A stretch of DNA of 64,000 nucleotides from Azospirillum agricola (GTDB lineage Bacteria; Pseudomonadota; Alphaproteobacteria; Azospirillales; Azospirillaceae): contig NZ_JAGINM010000009.1 in NCBI RefSeq assembly GCF_017876095.1, positions 124,001 through 188,000 of the forward strand, read 5' to 3'. Position 1 is the first letter of the stretch. Every line of letters begins with the position of its first letter. Shown here piece by piece: positions 51,719 through 63,613 of this stretch. The position numbers and the translations under genes were made by a program. The notes beneath the pieces were generated by a model that saw only the letters and a program-made list of their open reading frames with translations, did not search any database and had not been told where the DNA came from.

Positions 51719-52503
<785 letters not shown>

Positions 52504-52507
<4 letters not shown>

Positions 52508-55107
52508 CGGGGATGGCGACGGAAAACGCTGCCATGGGGAGCGGGGTGATGGGCGGGGCCGGCACCTTGCGGCTCGCCCTGCGGCTGGCCCGGCGCGAAC
52601 TGCGCGGCGGGCTGAAGGGGTTCTGGATCTTCCTGGCCTGCCTGACGCTGGGCGTCGCCGCCATCGCCTCGGTCCAATCGGTGTCGAGCGGCCTGCTCGA
52701 CGGGCTGGCCAGCGACGGGCGGTCGATCCTCGGCGGCGACGTGGCGCTGCGCCAGCTCTACACCCCGCCGACCGACGAGCAGAAGGCGGCGCTGGCCGGG
52801 GCCGGCCCCAACGTCGCCCGCGTGTCGAATTCGGCCGAGATGCGGGCGATGGCGCGCGCCGACGACGAGGTCCGCGCCTCGCTGGTCGAATTGAAGGCGG
52901 TGGACGATGTCTACCCGCTCTACGGCACCCTGACCCTGCGCGGCGGCGGCGACCTGAAGGAGGCGCTGTCCCGGCGCGACGGGCGCTGGGGGGCGGTGGT
53001 CGAGGCCAGCCTGACCGACCGGCTCGGCGTCGGGATCGGCGACCCGATCCATCTCGGCGACAGCGTCTACCGCGTCGCCGGGGTGATCGACCGCGAGCCG
53101 GACCGGGCATCCTCCAACGCCTTCTCGCTGGGTCCGCGCCTGATGGTGGCGCTGGACTCGCTGCCCGACACCGGCCTGCTGCAACCGGGCAGCCTGACCT
53201 GGTGGAGCGCCAAGGTCGCCCTGCCGGTCGGTACCGACCTCCGGGCGTGGCAGGACTCCCTGAAGGCGCGTTTCCCCGACGCGCCCTGGCGGGTGCGTGA
53301 CTTCACCAACGCCTCTCCGCAGATCGAGCGCTTCATCGACCGCATGACGCTGTTCCTGACGCTGGTCGGGCTGACCGCCCTGCTGGTCGGCGGGGTCGGG
53401 GTCGGCAACGCGGTGCGCAGCCATCTCGATTCCCGCGCCCGCACCATCGCCATGATGAAGTGCATCGGCGCGCCCGGCGCGCTCGTCTTCCAGCTCTATC
53501 TGGCGCAGATCCTGGCGCTGGCTCTGGTCGGCATCCTGCTCGGGCTGGCGCTGGGGGCGGTGGCGCCGCTGGCGCTCGGCCGGCTGCTGGAGGATGTGCT
53601 GCCGGTCTCGGCCCACATCGGGGTCTATCCCGGCGCGCTGGCGCTGGCGGCGCTCTACGGCGTGCTGACGGCGCTGACCTTCTCGCTGTGGCCGCTCGGC
53701 CGCGCGCGCGAGGTGCCGGCCGGCGCCCTGTTCCGCGACGTCATCACCCCGGCGGGCGGGCGGCCCAGGGCGCCCACCCTCGCCGCCATGGCGCTGTCGG
53801 TGCTGGCGCTGGCCGGGCTGGCGGTGGCGACCGCCGACAACAAGCTGTTCGCCGCCTGGTTCGTCGCCGGCTCCATCGCCACCTTCGTCACCTTCCGGCT
53901 GGCGGCCGGGCTGGTGACGGCGGGTGCGGCGAAGGTCGGCGCCAGGGCCGGAGGGTTGCGGCGGCCGGGGCTGCGGCTGGCGCTCGCCAACCTGCACCGG
54001 CCGGGCAACCCGACGGCGGCGGTGGTGCTGTCGCTGGGTCTCGGCCTGACCGTGCTGGTCGCCATCGCGCTGGTCCAGGGCAACTTCGCCCGCCGGGTGT
54101 CGGAGACGATCCCCAAGGACGCCCCGAGCTTCTTCTTCGTCGACATCCAGCGCGACCAGTTCGACCCGCTGCGCGATCTGGTGACCGGCGTCCCCGGCAC
54201 CAGCGCCTTCGAGGCGGTGCCCAGCCTGCGCGGCCGCATCGAGAGCGTCGACGGGGTGGAGGCCGAGAAGGCGCTGGCCAACCCGGAGCAGGCCTGGATC
54301 CTGGCCGGCGACCGCGGCATCACCTACGCCGCGAACCTGCCGGCGCGCTCGCAGGTGGTCGCCGGCTCCTGGTGGGCGGCCGACTACAAGGGGCCACCGC
54401 TGATCTCGATCCACCAGAGCGTCGCCGAGGCCTTCACCATCGGTCCCGGCGCCAAGCTGGCGGTCAACATCCTGGGCCGGACCATCGAGGCGACGGTCGC
54501 CAACGTCCGCGCCGCCGATTTCAGCAGCATGGCGATCAACTTCACCATGGTCTTCGCCCCCGGCACGCTGGAGGGCGCCCCGCAGACCTGGATCGCCACC
54601 GTCCGCGCCACGCCGGACGCCGAGGAGGCGGTCCAGCGCGCCGTGTTGCAGCGGTTCCCCAACATCACGCTGGTGCGGGTGAAGGACGCGCTCGACACGG
54701 TGGGCGACATGCTGAGCCACATCGGCACGGCGGTGCGCATCGTCGCCGGCATCACGCTGGTCGCCGGCACGCTGGTGCTGGCCGGGGCCGTCGCCGCCGG
54801 CCACCGCCGCCGGGTCTACGACGCCGTGGTGCTGAAGGTGCTGGGGGCGACGCGGGCCGACGTGCTGCGCGCCTTTTTGCTGGAATACGGCCTGCTCGGC
54901 CTGATGACCGCCGCCATCGCCGGGGCGATCGGCACGCTGACCGCCTGGGCGGTGATGCGGTTCCTGATGCGCTGGGAGTGGAGCTTCCTGCCGTCGGCCG
55001 TGGTGACGACGGCGCTGCTCAGCACCGCGATCACGCTGGCCTTCGGGTTCTATGGTACCTGGCGGGCGCTGGGGCAGCCGGCGGCGCCGTTGCTTCGCAA
55101 CGAATGA
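52504..55107 (+). CDS. ybbP: FtsX-like ABC permease (YbbP-like)
   Basis: Large permease of 867 residues. One N-terminal helix (about 42-62), a periplasmic MacB-type domain, then two sets of FtsX membrane helices (about 280-420 and 755-860) with a second soluble domain between them. NAVRSHLDSRARTIAMMKCIGAP and YDAVVLKVLGATRADVLRAF are the FtsX-type coupling segments. Overlaps ybbA by four bases. Substrate unknown. Confidence 0.9.
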
Positions 55108-55130
55108 GGAGGGTCGGGACGTTCCAAAGT

Positions 55131-55161
55131 CACGGGTTCATGAAAGCTTTTTCATCCCGTG
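55131..55161 (+). terminator. Hairpin after ybbP
   Basis: CACGGG...CATGAAA and TTTTCAT...CCCGTG arms form an imperfect stem with a T-run (GCTTTTTC) in the right arm, 24 bp after the ybbP stop and 90 bp before the BI-1 gene. Confidence 0.6.
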
Positions 55162-55250
55162 GACGAGTTTCCGATTCCTGTTGAACGGCATGGCGGACTC
55201 GCCAATATGTCAGGTCGACGGGACAACCTTCTTTCACCGAGGATACGACC

Positions 55251-55976
55251 ATGGCTGACCCGACCTTTAACCGCTTCGCGACCGTGGGCCGCGCGACAGA
55301 TCGGGGATACTTCGACGAAGGCCTGCGGCAGCACATGCTGCGCGTGTACAACTACATGGGCGCCGGCCTGATCCTGACGGGTCTGGTCGCGATGCTCGTG
55401 TCGTCCAGCCCGGCCATGATGGCGGCGATCTTCGGAACGCCGCTGAAATGGGTGGTGATGCTGGCGCCGCTGGCCTTCGTGATGGTGCTGTCCTTCGGCA
55501 TTCAACGCCTGTCCTTCGCGTCGGCGCAGCTGGTCTTCTGGGCCTACTGCGGCGCGATGGGCCTGTCGATGTCGGCGATCTTCCTGGTCTTCACCGGGGC
55601 GTCGATCGCGCTGACCTTCTTCGTCACCGCCGCGACCTTCCTGTCGATGAGCCTGTACGGCTACACGACGAAGGCCGACCTGTCGAAGATGGGCTCCTTC
55701 CTGATGATGGGCGTGATCGGCCTCGTCATCGCCGGTCTGGCCAACATCTTCTTCCAGTCGCCGGCCCTGCATTTCGCGATCTCGGCCATCGGCGTGCTGA
55801 TCTTCACCGGCCTGACCGCCTACGACACCCAGGCGATCAAGGAAAGCTACGCCGAGGGTTACGACCACGAGAGCACCGGCAAGCTGGCTCTGATGGGCGC
55901 CCTGACGCTGTACCTGGACTTCGTGAACCTGTTCCAGTTCCTGCTTCAGTTCCTGGGCGTGCGCAACAACGACTGA
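55251..55976 (+). CDS. Bax inhibitor-1/YccA family membrane protein
   Basis: Integral membrane protein of 241 residues with seven hydrophobic segments (about 30-232). The TMBIM pattern is visible: LRQHMLRVYNYMGAGL, FGIQRLSF, ALTLYLDFVNLFQFLLQFLG. In bacteria these proteins act as pH-sensitive calcium leak channels or membrane-protein quality-control partners; the role here is not known. GAGGA precedes the ATG. Own terminator follows. Confidence 0.92.
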   Translation: MADPTFNRFATVGRATDRGYFDEGLRQHMLRVYNYMGAGLILTGLVAMLVSSSPAMMAAIFGTPLKWVVMLAPLAFVMVLSFGIQRLSFASAQLVFWAYCGAMGLSMSAIFLVFTGASIALTFFVTAATFLSMSLYGYTTKADLSKMGSFLMMGVIGLVIAGLANIFFQSPALHFAISAIGVLIFTGLTAYDTQAIKESYAEGYDHESTGKLALMGALTLYLDFVNLFQFLLQFLGVRNND

Positions 55977-56028
55977 GCGTGACCAACCGTCGGATCGGTT
56001 GATCGAAACGACGAACCTTGAAACGACG

Positions 56029-56066
56029 AACCGCCCGGAAGCAGCCGCTTCCGGGCGGTTTTTCTT
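56029..56066 (+). terminator. Rho-independent terminator after the BI-1 gene
   Basis: AACCGCCCGGAAGC pairs with GCTTCCGGGCGGTT, loop AGCC, followed by TTTTCTTT. A textbook intrinsic terminator, 52 bp after the stop. Confidence 0.93.
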
Positions 56067-56109
56067 TGGGGGAGAGGGTTGGGGGCGCGTGTTCCCCGCC
56101 TGGGCATCC

Positions 56110-57243
56110 TCACGCCGGCTCGGTGCTGACCACGCGGTCCTTGCCGGCCTGCTTGGCCTGGTACATGCGCTGGTCGGCCAGTTCCACCAGGGCTTCCCAG
56201 TCGATGGAGCGGTCGGCGTGCTGCTCGGCGATGCCGATGCTGGCGGTCTGGAGGGCGCCGTCCGGCCGCTTGCCGAAGCCGGCGGCGCGCATCCGTTCGA
56301 CCGCGATCATCGCGCCGTCGATCGGCGTGTCCGGCATGATCACCAGGAACTCCTCGCCGCCCCAGCGGACCAGCGCGTCGGATTCCCGCAGCAGGCTGCG
56401 GATGGTGGTCGCGGCGTGGCGCAGCACGCGGTCGCCCTCGTCGTGCCCGAAACGGTCGTTGACCGTCTTGAAGTCGTCGAGATCGACGAAGATCGCCGAC
56501 AGGGGCTGGTTCGACCGCTGGGCGTGCGCCATCTGAAGCCGCAGCAGCTCTTCGCCGATCCGGCGCGACAGCGCGCCGGTCAGCACGTCGTGCGCCGCCT
56601 GCTCCAGCAGGGCGATCATGAAGTGGAGCTGGCTGATGGCGGCCAGCGTCGCCACCACGGCGATCAGCACCAGCAGCCAGAGCGCGCTGATGTAGGACGG
56701 GAAGGGCAGGACCAGCGAGCCGTAGAAGCCGGCGCCGAGATGCGCCGCCAGCATCGGGGCGGCGAAGAGGGCGCCCTCCTTGGCGGTCAGAGGGAAGACG
56801 CTGAGGCCGGCGACCATGACGAAGGGCAGATAGCCGTAGCCGGCCGTCACCGCGATGCGCAGGTCGTCCATCCCCTGCTCGTAGAGCAGCGGGTGCGAGA
56901 TGGTGAAGAACAGGGTCGGGATCGCCAGCAGCGCGGCCAGCCGCCACCACGCGTCCTTGATGTCGTCGCAGGGGCGCGGGTCGAGGGCGAGCGCCAGGAA
57001 GGCGCCGCTGGCGGTCAGCCGCAGCGCGGCGAGGGCGGCGGACAATGGCCAGTTGAACACCGTCACGTCGATGATGATCCACAGCGGCGTCAGCAGTCCG
57101 AAGACCATCGCCACCATGCGGACGCGCGAATGGATCATCGCCGCCCGCCGCCGGTTCAGGATGGGCGAATGCCCGGACGGCACAATCAGATCCCTGATCT
57201 GGTCGCCCCGGATGAAATCCGCGAAGGACGGTTTACCGAGCAT
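56110..57243 (-). CDS. Membrane-bound diguanylate cyclase (GGDEF domain)
   Basis: Makes c-di-GMP from GTP. Protein of 377 residues from ATG 57243. N-terminal region has six or so hydrophobic segments (about 40-205). C-terminal GGDEF domain (about 215-375): DLDDFKTVNDRFGHDEGD, active site RWGGEEF. A product-inhibition I-site RESD lies exactly five residues before GGEEF. GGGAAC upstream supports 57243; a TTG at 57270 is possible. Sensed signal unknown. Confidence 0.92.
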   Translation of the reverse strand: MLGKPSFADFIRGDQIRDLIVPSGHSPILNRRRAAMIHSRVRMVAMVFGLLTPLWIIIDVTVFNWPLSAALAALRLTASGAFLALALDPRPCDDIKDAWWRLAALLAIPTLFFTISHPLLYEQGMDDLRIAVTAGYGYLPFVMVAGLSVFPLTAKEGALFAAPMLAAHLGAGFYGSLVLPFPSYISALWLLVLIAVVATLAAISQLHFMIALLEQAAHDVLTGALSRRIGEELLRLQMAHAQRSNQPLSAIFVDLDDFKTVNDRFGHDEGDRVLRHAATTIRSLLRESDALVRWGGEEFLVIMPDTPIDGAMIAVERMRAAGFGKRPDGALQTASIGIAEQHADRSIDWEALVELADQRMYQAKQAGKDRVVSTEPA

Positions 57244-57373
57244 GACGCGGCTTGTTCCCAGCACAGTCAAAGGGGAAACGCGTTGGCAAGTTGCACAGGC
57301 ACGTTTCGCCCGGCAATGGCTTTCGCCAAAAAAGGTACCCTATCAGGGTGGGGCGGCTGGGACAAACATCATA

Positions 57374-57402
57374 CAAAAAAAGAGGCGGCATTGCGCCGCC
57401 TC
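57374..57402 (-). terminator. Terminator after dnaJ
   Basis: On the minus strand GAGGCGGC-GCAAT-GCCGCCTC followed by seven Ts. Ends the dnaK-dnaJ transcript. Confidence 0.93.
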
Positions 57403-57439
57403 CGTTTCGTTTCATGGGCTTTGAAGCTTTTTGAAACTT

Positions 57440-58597
57440 TCAATCCTTCAGGTCTTCCCACAATTCCTTCACCTTGGCGAAGAAACCTTCCGATTGTGGG
57501 TTCGAACCTTCTTTCCCGCCACTCTCGAACTCGCGCAGCAATTCCTGCTGGCGCTTGGTGAGGTTGACCGGCGTCTCCACCACCGCCTGGATGTACATGT
57601 CGCCGCGCTGGGGGCTGCGCAGCACCGACATGCCCTTGCTCTTGATGCGGAACTGGTGGCCGGACTGGGTGCCCGGCGGCACCGTCACCTTGGTGCGGGT
57701 GCCGTCGATGGTCGGCACCTCCACCGTGCCGCCCAGCGCCGCCGTGGTCATCGGGATCGGCACGCGGCAGTGGATGTTGGCGCCGTCGCGCTGGAAGATC
57801 GGGTGGGGGGCGATGGCCAGGAAGATGTAGAGGTCGCCCGCCGGCGCCCCGCGCAGCCCCGCCTCGCCCTCGCCGGCCAGACGGATGCGGGTGCCGTCCT
57901 CGACGCCCGCCGGGATGTTGACCTGGAGGGTCTTCTCCTTGCGCAGGCGGCCGGCGCCGCCGCAGGTCTTGCAGGCGTCCTTGATGACCTTGCCGGCGCC
58001 GTGGCAGCCGGGGCAGGTGCGCTCGATGGTGAAGAAGCCCTGCTGCGCGCGCACCTTGCCGTGGCCCTGGCAGGTCGGGCAGGTGATCGGCTGGGTCCCC
58101 GCCGCCGCGCCCGAGCCGTTGCAGCCGTCGCACTGGACCGACGTCGGCACGCGCACGTTGGTCTGGGTGCCCTTGAAGGCCTCCTCCAGCCCGATCTCCA
58201 GATTGTAGCGCAGGTCCTGGCCGCGCCCCGAGGCACCGCCGCCGCCACGCCGGCCGCCCATGAACTCGCCGAACATCTCGTCGAAGATGTCGGCGAAGCC
58301 GCCGGCCCCGCCGCCGAAGTCGAAGTTGAAGCCGCCGGCCCCGCCGCCCGGCCCGCCGCGTCCGCCGCCATTCTCGAAGGCGGCGTGGCCGAACCGGTCG
58401 TAGGCCGCGCGCTTCTGGTCGTCCTTGAGGATCTCGTAGGCCTCGCTGACTTCCTTGAACTTGTGCTCGGCCTCCTTGTCACCCTGGTTGCGGTCCGGGT
58501 GGTACTGCATCGCCATCTTGCGGTAAGCCTTCTTCAGCTCATCCGCGCTGGCGCCTTTTTCCACACCGAGCAGCTCGTAATAATCCTGTTTCGCCAT
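57440..58597 (-). CDS. dnaJ: Chaperone DnaJ
   Basis: Hsp40 co-chaperone of 385 residues. J domain (1-70) with HPD in [10 protein letters not shown], Gly/Phe-rich region (about 75-125), four zinc-finger repeats [24 protein letters not shown] and CKTCGGAG, then the C-terminal substrate-binding domain. Stimulates DnaK ATPase. Downstream of dnaK with a strong hairpin in the 151-bp gap. Confidence 0.97.
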   Translation of the reverse strand: MAKQDYYELLGVEKGASADELKKAYRKMAMQYHPDRNQGDKEAEHKFKEVSEAYEILKDDQKRAAYDRFGHAAFENGGGRGGPGGGAGGFNFDFGGGAGGFADIFDEMFGEFMGGRRGGGGASGRGQDLRYNLEIGLEEAFKGTQTNVRVPTSVQCDGCNGSGAAAGTQPITCPTCQGHGKVRAQQGFFTIERTCPGCHGAGKVIKDACKTCGGAGRLRKEKTLQVNIPAGVEDGTRIRLAGEGEAGLRGAPAGDLYIFLAIAPHPIFQRDGANIHCRVPIPMTTAALGGTVEVPTIDGTRTKVTVPPGTQSGHQFRIKSKGMSVLRSPQRGDMYIQAVVETPVNLTKRQQELLREFESGGKEGSNPQSEGFFAKVKELWEDLKD

Positions 58598-58667
58598 GGG
58601 GGCCGACCGCCTTACGTCTGGTCCAAACTGTCCGGGTCACGCTGCAACCTGACCCCAGCATACCGAA

Positions 58668-58696
58668 GGCCCGCCGCCGGGGAAAGGCGGCGGGCC
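58668..58696 (-). promoter_or_regulatory. Hairpin between dnaK and dnaJ
   Basis: GGCCCGCCGCC pairs with GGCGGCGGGCC around a 7-base loop. No T-run. Probably an mRNA stabiliser or partial terminator that lowers dnaJ relative to dnaK. Confidence 0.6.
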
Positions 58697-58748
58697 AACG
58701 ATGCTCGCGTCAGGTCCGTATCAAAAAGAAGCCGCCCAAGGAATGGGC

Positions 58749-60674
<1,926 letters not shown>

Positions 60675-60779
60675 GTTCAGCCTCTTGTGTTCGGCAGATG
60701 CGTGGCGGCCCGTCGGTTCCGGCACCGCCGCGATCCCCTGGGATCGGTGGAACGGTTTGGGTGGATCACTGCTGGCGGA

Positions 60780-60810
60780 GATATAGGCGGGCGCGTTTCG
60801 GGCTGCAACG
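60780..60810 (-). promoter_or_regulatory. Candidate RpoH-type promoter for dnaK
   Basis: On the minus strand, GTTG, 18 bases, CCTATAT. The alphaproteobacterial RpoH pattern is CTTG-N17/18-CYTAT; one base differs in the -35 box. The same site can be read as TTGCAG-N16-CTATAT for the housekeeping sigma factor. Confidence 0.55.
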
Positions 60811-60894
60811 GTGTGCTGGTCGGTTCAACCCGCAAAAGCGGGGAAAAGCACGCCGGGCGGGATGGCCGGGTGAGTCACGGCGACGGTCTCGCTT

Positions 60895-61285
60895 CAGAAT
60901 AGAATACCCGCGTATTCAAGGACGCATCGTATATATCCGGGTATTCACCACATTTGAATCATATCGTTTCCCCTGTTACAAGTCTTTAACCGAGAGACCG
61001 ATAAGTAGACAAGGTCATTAACCTTTCATTAACAAGAAACCGTGTGATTATTATCCAGGAATCAATTGCCAGTTGCCGCGTCTATTCAATGTCCCAAGAT
61101 TCTAATAGTGAAATCGAGAAAGGATGATGCTACCTTCTTTGGGGGTAAGGGAGACGCCGTTCGCCCTGTTTCCGGTTCGGCTCGGCTCGTTTCAGCCATG
61201 CCGGCTGGCGGCGGCTTGCCCTTTCATTTTCCAGGCAGCGCCGGGCAAGGCGACCAGCGGCACAAGAGCGTGAAAGGGAAGCGCG
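60895..61285. promoter_or_regulatory. AT-rich regulatory region with inverted repeats and a CtrA-type site
   Basis: About 240 bp of unusually AT-rich sequence, then 150 bp nearer the average. It holds the palindrome GAATAC-CCGC-GTATTC (60902-60917), an inverted partial copy CGGGTATTC (60938-60946), and TTAA-N7-TTAA at 61018-61032, the CtrA binding consensus. It lies between dnaK (minus) and a small gene (plus). No gene is supported inside it. Confidence 0.55.
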
Positions 61286-61489
61286 ATGACGGATGAACGA
61301 CGTGACGTGGCTCTGGCCATCAAGTCCTGCCTGGACAGCCTGATGAGCGACGCGGCGCGCTGCGACCTCGACGACCTCGCGCGCTTCCTCAGCCTCGCGT
61401 CCCTGGCCGCCGAGGAGGCGGCCGTCGCCCACGATCCCAAGGCCACGCGCCTGAAGGTGCTGATGGCGAGCGGCGCCGGCCACTGCTGA
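61286..61489 (+). CDS. Small hypothetical protein (67 residues)
   Basis: Alpha-helical, acidic then alanine-rich protein of 67 residues (MTDERRDVALAIKSCLDSLM start; ends GAGHC). AGGGAAG ribosome site at good distance, G/C third positions like neighbours. No recognised domain. Possibly controlled by the AT-rich region upstream with its CtrA-type site. Confidence 0.65.
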   Translation: MTDERRDVALAIKSCLDSLMSDAARCDLDDLARFLSLASLAAEEAAVAHDPKATRLKVLMASGAGHC

Positions 61490-61553
61490 AGGGCTGTCGC
61501 CGTCCCGGCCGCGGCGACGGGCATGGGGGTGCCCGCCGACCGACGCCGCGGCG

Positions 61554-62066
61554 TTACAGGATGTCGGCGGCGCGGATCGCCTCGTCGATCCGACCCAGCA
61601 TCGCGGCGCAGGATTCGTCGCCGTCCAGGATGGCGGGCAGGGCGAAGCTGAACATCGCCACCGCCGCGCGGCCGTCTCGGGCGGCGCCGACCAGCCAGAG
61701 ATAATGGGTCTCCGCGCGGCTGTCCTCGTCGGTCATCATCATCGCCTGCGCGACCGTCGCGCCGTCCTCGCGGGTTTCGACGCTGCGGTCGCTCGCCCTT
61801 GAATCCTGGGGGCGGACGAAGCGCAGCGCCATTTCCTGCAAGGTGGCGGCGACGTTGCCGGCGTCCGGCTTCGGCGTGACCCGGTCGGTCACCAGCCGCA
61901 GGGTTCCGCCGGCCGGCGGCGGCGGACGGAAGGTGGCGACGGGCTGGCCCTCATGCTCCTCGACGTCGGCGGCCCAGCCGGGGAGCAGGCGGAAACGGAC
62001 GGTGTCGTTCCAGCCGATGATCCGGCCTTCGGTGGTTTCGCCGCCCTGCGCTCGTTCGCCGCTCAT
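61554..62066 (-). CDS. Hypothetical protein (170 residues)
   Basis: Soluble protein of 170 residues; ATG 62066 has AGGGGAC upstream. Visible pattern: N-terminal beta-rich half with VRFRLLPGWAADVEEHEGQPVATFRPP, then HYLWLVGAARDGRAAVAMFSFALP and a helix. No signal peptide or recognised family. Much longer in-frame extension upstream overlaps the DUF1848 gene and is not used. Confidence 0.6.
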   Translation of the reverse strand: MSGERAQGGETTEGRIIGWNDTVRFRLLPGWAADVEEHEGQPVATFRPPPPAGGTLRLVTDRVTPKPDAGNVAATLQEMALRFVRPQDSRASDRSVETREDGATVAQAMMMTDEDSRAETHYLWLVGAARDGRAAVAMFSFALPAILDGDESCAAMLGRIDEAIRAADIL

Positions 62067-62201
62067 GCCTTGTCCCCTGGTCCGGTCGCGGCGCACTGTA
62101 GGCGCTCGAATGAACCGCGCCAATCGCCATGTGCCGGCCATCGGGAATGGCTTCTTTGACCCGGCCTTGATGCGCGGGCGGCGGATGCCCATCCTGGGTC
62201 G

Positions 62202-63080
62202 ATGATCGTTTCGTGCAGCTACAAGACCGACATCCCGGCCTTCTACGGCCGCTGGTTCCTCAACCGCCTCGCCGCCGGCTCCTGCCGGGTGGTCAATCCC
62301 TATGGCGGGCAGACCTACCGCGTCGATCTGACGAGACCGGCGGTGGACGGCTTCGTGTTCTGGACGAAGAATCTCGGGCCGTTCCTCGACGGGCTCGGCG
62401 CGGTGTCGGAGGCCGGTTTCCCCTTCATCGTGCAATACAGCGTCACCGGGCTGCCGACCGCGCTGGAGCGCTCGGTTCCCGATTGGCGGGTCGCCGTCGA
62501 TCACATGAGGGCGGTGCGCGACCGCTGGGGGCCGCGCGCGGTGGTCTGGCGCTACGATCCGGTCGCCGTCACCGACGCCACGCCGCCGGCCTGGCACCGC
62601 GAGACCTTCGCGCGGCTGGCCGGCGCGTTGCGCGGCGTCAGCGACGAGGCGGTCCTGTCCTTCCTGCAACCCTACCGCAAGACGGCGCGCAACCTCGCCG
62701 CCGCCGGCATCGGCTGGCGCGACCCGGAGGCGGAGGAGAAGCGCGCCCTGCTGGCCGATCTCGCCGGCATCGCGGCGGGGGAGGGGATGGCCCTGACGCT
62801 CTGCACCCAGCCGGATCTGGCCGGGGTGGCGGGGGTCGGGGCGGCGCGCTGCGTCGACGCGGCGCGGCTGTCGGAGGTGGCCGGGCGGGTTCTGGCGGCG
62901 CGGGAGAAGGGCAACCGGCCCGGTTGCCTCTGCGCCGAAAGCCGCGACATCGGCGATTACGACACCTGTCCGCACGGCTGCGTCTATTGCTACGCCGTGG
63001 CGGACCGGGCGACGGCGCGGCGGCGCTTCGCGGCGCACGACCCGGAGGGCGAGTTCCTGTTTCCCCGCCCTGTCCGATGA
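62202..63080 (+). CDS. DUF1848 family protein
   Basis: Protein of 292 residues, MIVSCSYKTDIPAFYGRWF start. C-terminal cluster CLCAESRDIGDYDTCPHG then CVYCYA holds five cysteines in a CxC...CxxxCxxC arrangement typical of DUF1848, suggesting a metal or Fe-S site (possibly radical-SAM-like). Central VWRYDPVAVTD and FLQPYRKTARN are also family features. Function unknown. No close ribosome site seen; the nearest purine-rich stretch is weak. Confidence 0.83.
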   Translation: MIVSCSYKTDIPAFYGRWFLNRLAAGSCRVVNPYGGQTYRVDLTRPAVDGFVFWTKNLGPFLDGLGAVSEAGFPFIVQYSVTGLPTALERSVPDWRVAVDHMRAVRDRWGPRAVVWRYDPVAVTDATPPAWHRETFARLAGALRGVSDEAVLSFLQPYRKTARNLAAAGIGWRDPEAEEKRALLADLAGIAAGEGMALTLCTQPDLAGVAGVGAARCVDAARLSEVAGRVLAAREKGNRPGCLCAESRDIGDYDTCPHGCVYCYAVADRATARRRFAAHDPEGEFLFPRPVR

Positions 63081-63087
63081 CGCTGCC

Positions 63088-63453
63088 TTACGGGCAGACC
63101 TTCTTGACCGTCTCGACCAGCTTTTCCGGGTTGAAGGGCTTCACCAGCCAGCCGGTGGCCCCGGCCTCGCGGCCGGCGGCCTTCTTGGCGGGGTCGGCCT
63201 CGGTGGTCAGCAGCAGGATCGGCGTGGCGCGGTTGCCGGCGTTGGCGCGGATGGCCTTGGTCAGCGCCAGACCGTCCATGCCCGGCATGTTCAGGTCGGT
63301 GATGACGCAGTCGAACTTCCGCTGGTTGACCAGCGCCAGGGCGGCGAGGCCGTCCGCCGCCTCGGTCACGGCGTAGCCCGCCTTTTGCAGCGTGAAGCCG
63401 ACCATGTCGCGGATGGTCTTGGAATCGTCGACGGTCAGGACGCTCTTGGGCAT
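63088..63453 (-). CDS. CheY-like response regulator
   Basis: Stand-alone receiver of 121 residues. SVLTVDDSKTIRDMV acidic pair, phosphoacceptor D53 (ITDLNMPGMDG), LLLTTEADPAKK and Lys in LVKPFNPEKL. ATG 63453 has GAGGAAAAG upstream. No output domain. The TVDDSKTIRDMVGFTL type is like CheY of chemotaxis operons, but no chemotaxis genes are adjacent. Confidence 0.9.
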   Translation of the reverse strand: MPKSVLTVDDSKTIRDMVGFTLQKAGYAVTEAADGLAALALVNQRKFDCVITDLNMPGMDGLALTKAIRANAGNRATPILLLTTEADPAKKAAGREAGATGWLVKPFNPEKLVETVKKVCP

Positions 63454-63558
63454 GAGGCTTTTCCTCTTGGGGGCCGCATTGGTTCGGGCCGTAAGGATTG
63501 CGCGTCCGGAAGGCGTAGGAAGTTTCGCGGCCCGCGTCAACAGGCGCCCGCAAGGCGC

Positions 63559-63593
63559 CCGCGAGGCCGGTCCTTGTCCGGCCGGCCTCGCGG
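63559..63593 (-). terminator. Hairpin after grpE
   Basis: CCGCGAGGCCGG pairs with CCGGCCTCGCGG around an 11-base loop, 20 bp beyond the grpE stop. No long T-run, so termination may be partial or Rho-dependent. Confidence 0.6.
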
Positions 63594-63613
63594 ATCGTTT
63601 CAGAACCGAACCG

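Noticed and set aside
61066..61296. Possible 76-codon gene upstream of the 67-residue gene
   Set aside because: TTG start, mixed codon use and overlap with the AT-rich regulatory stretch and with the better-supported gene.
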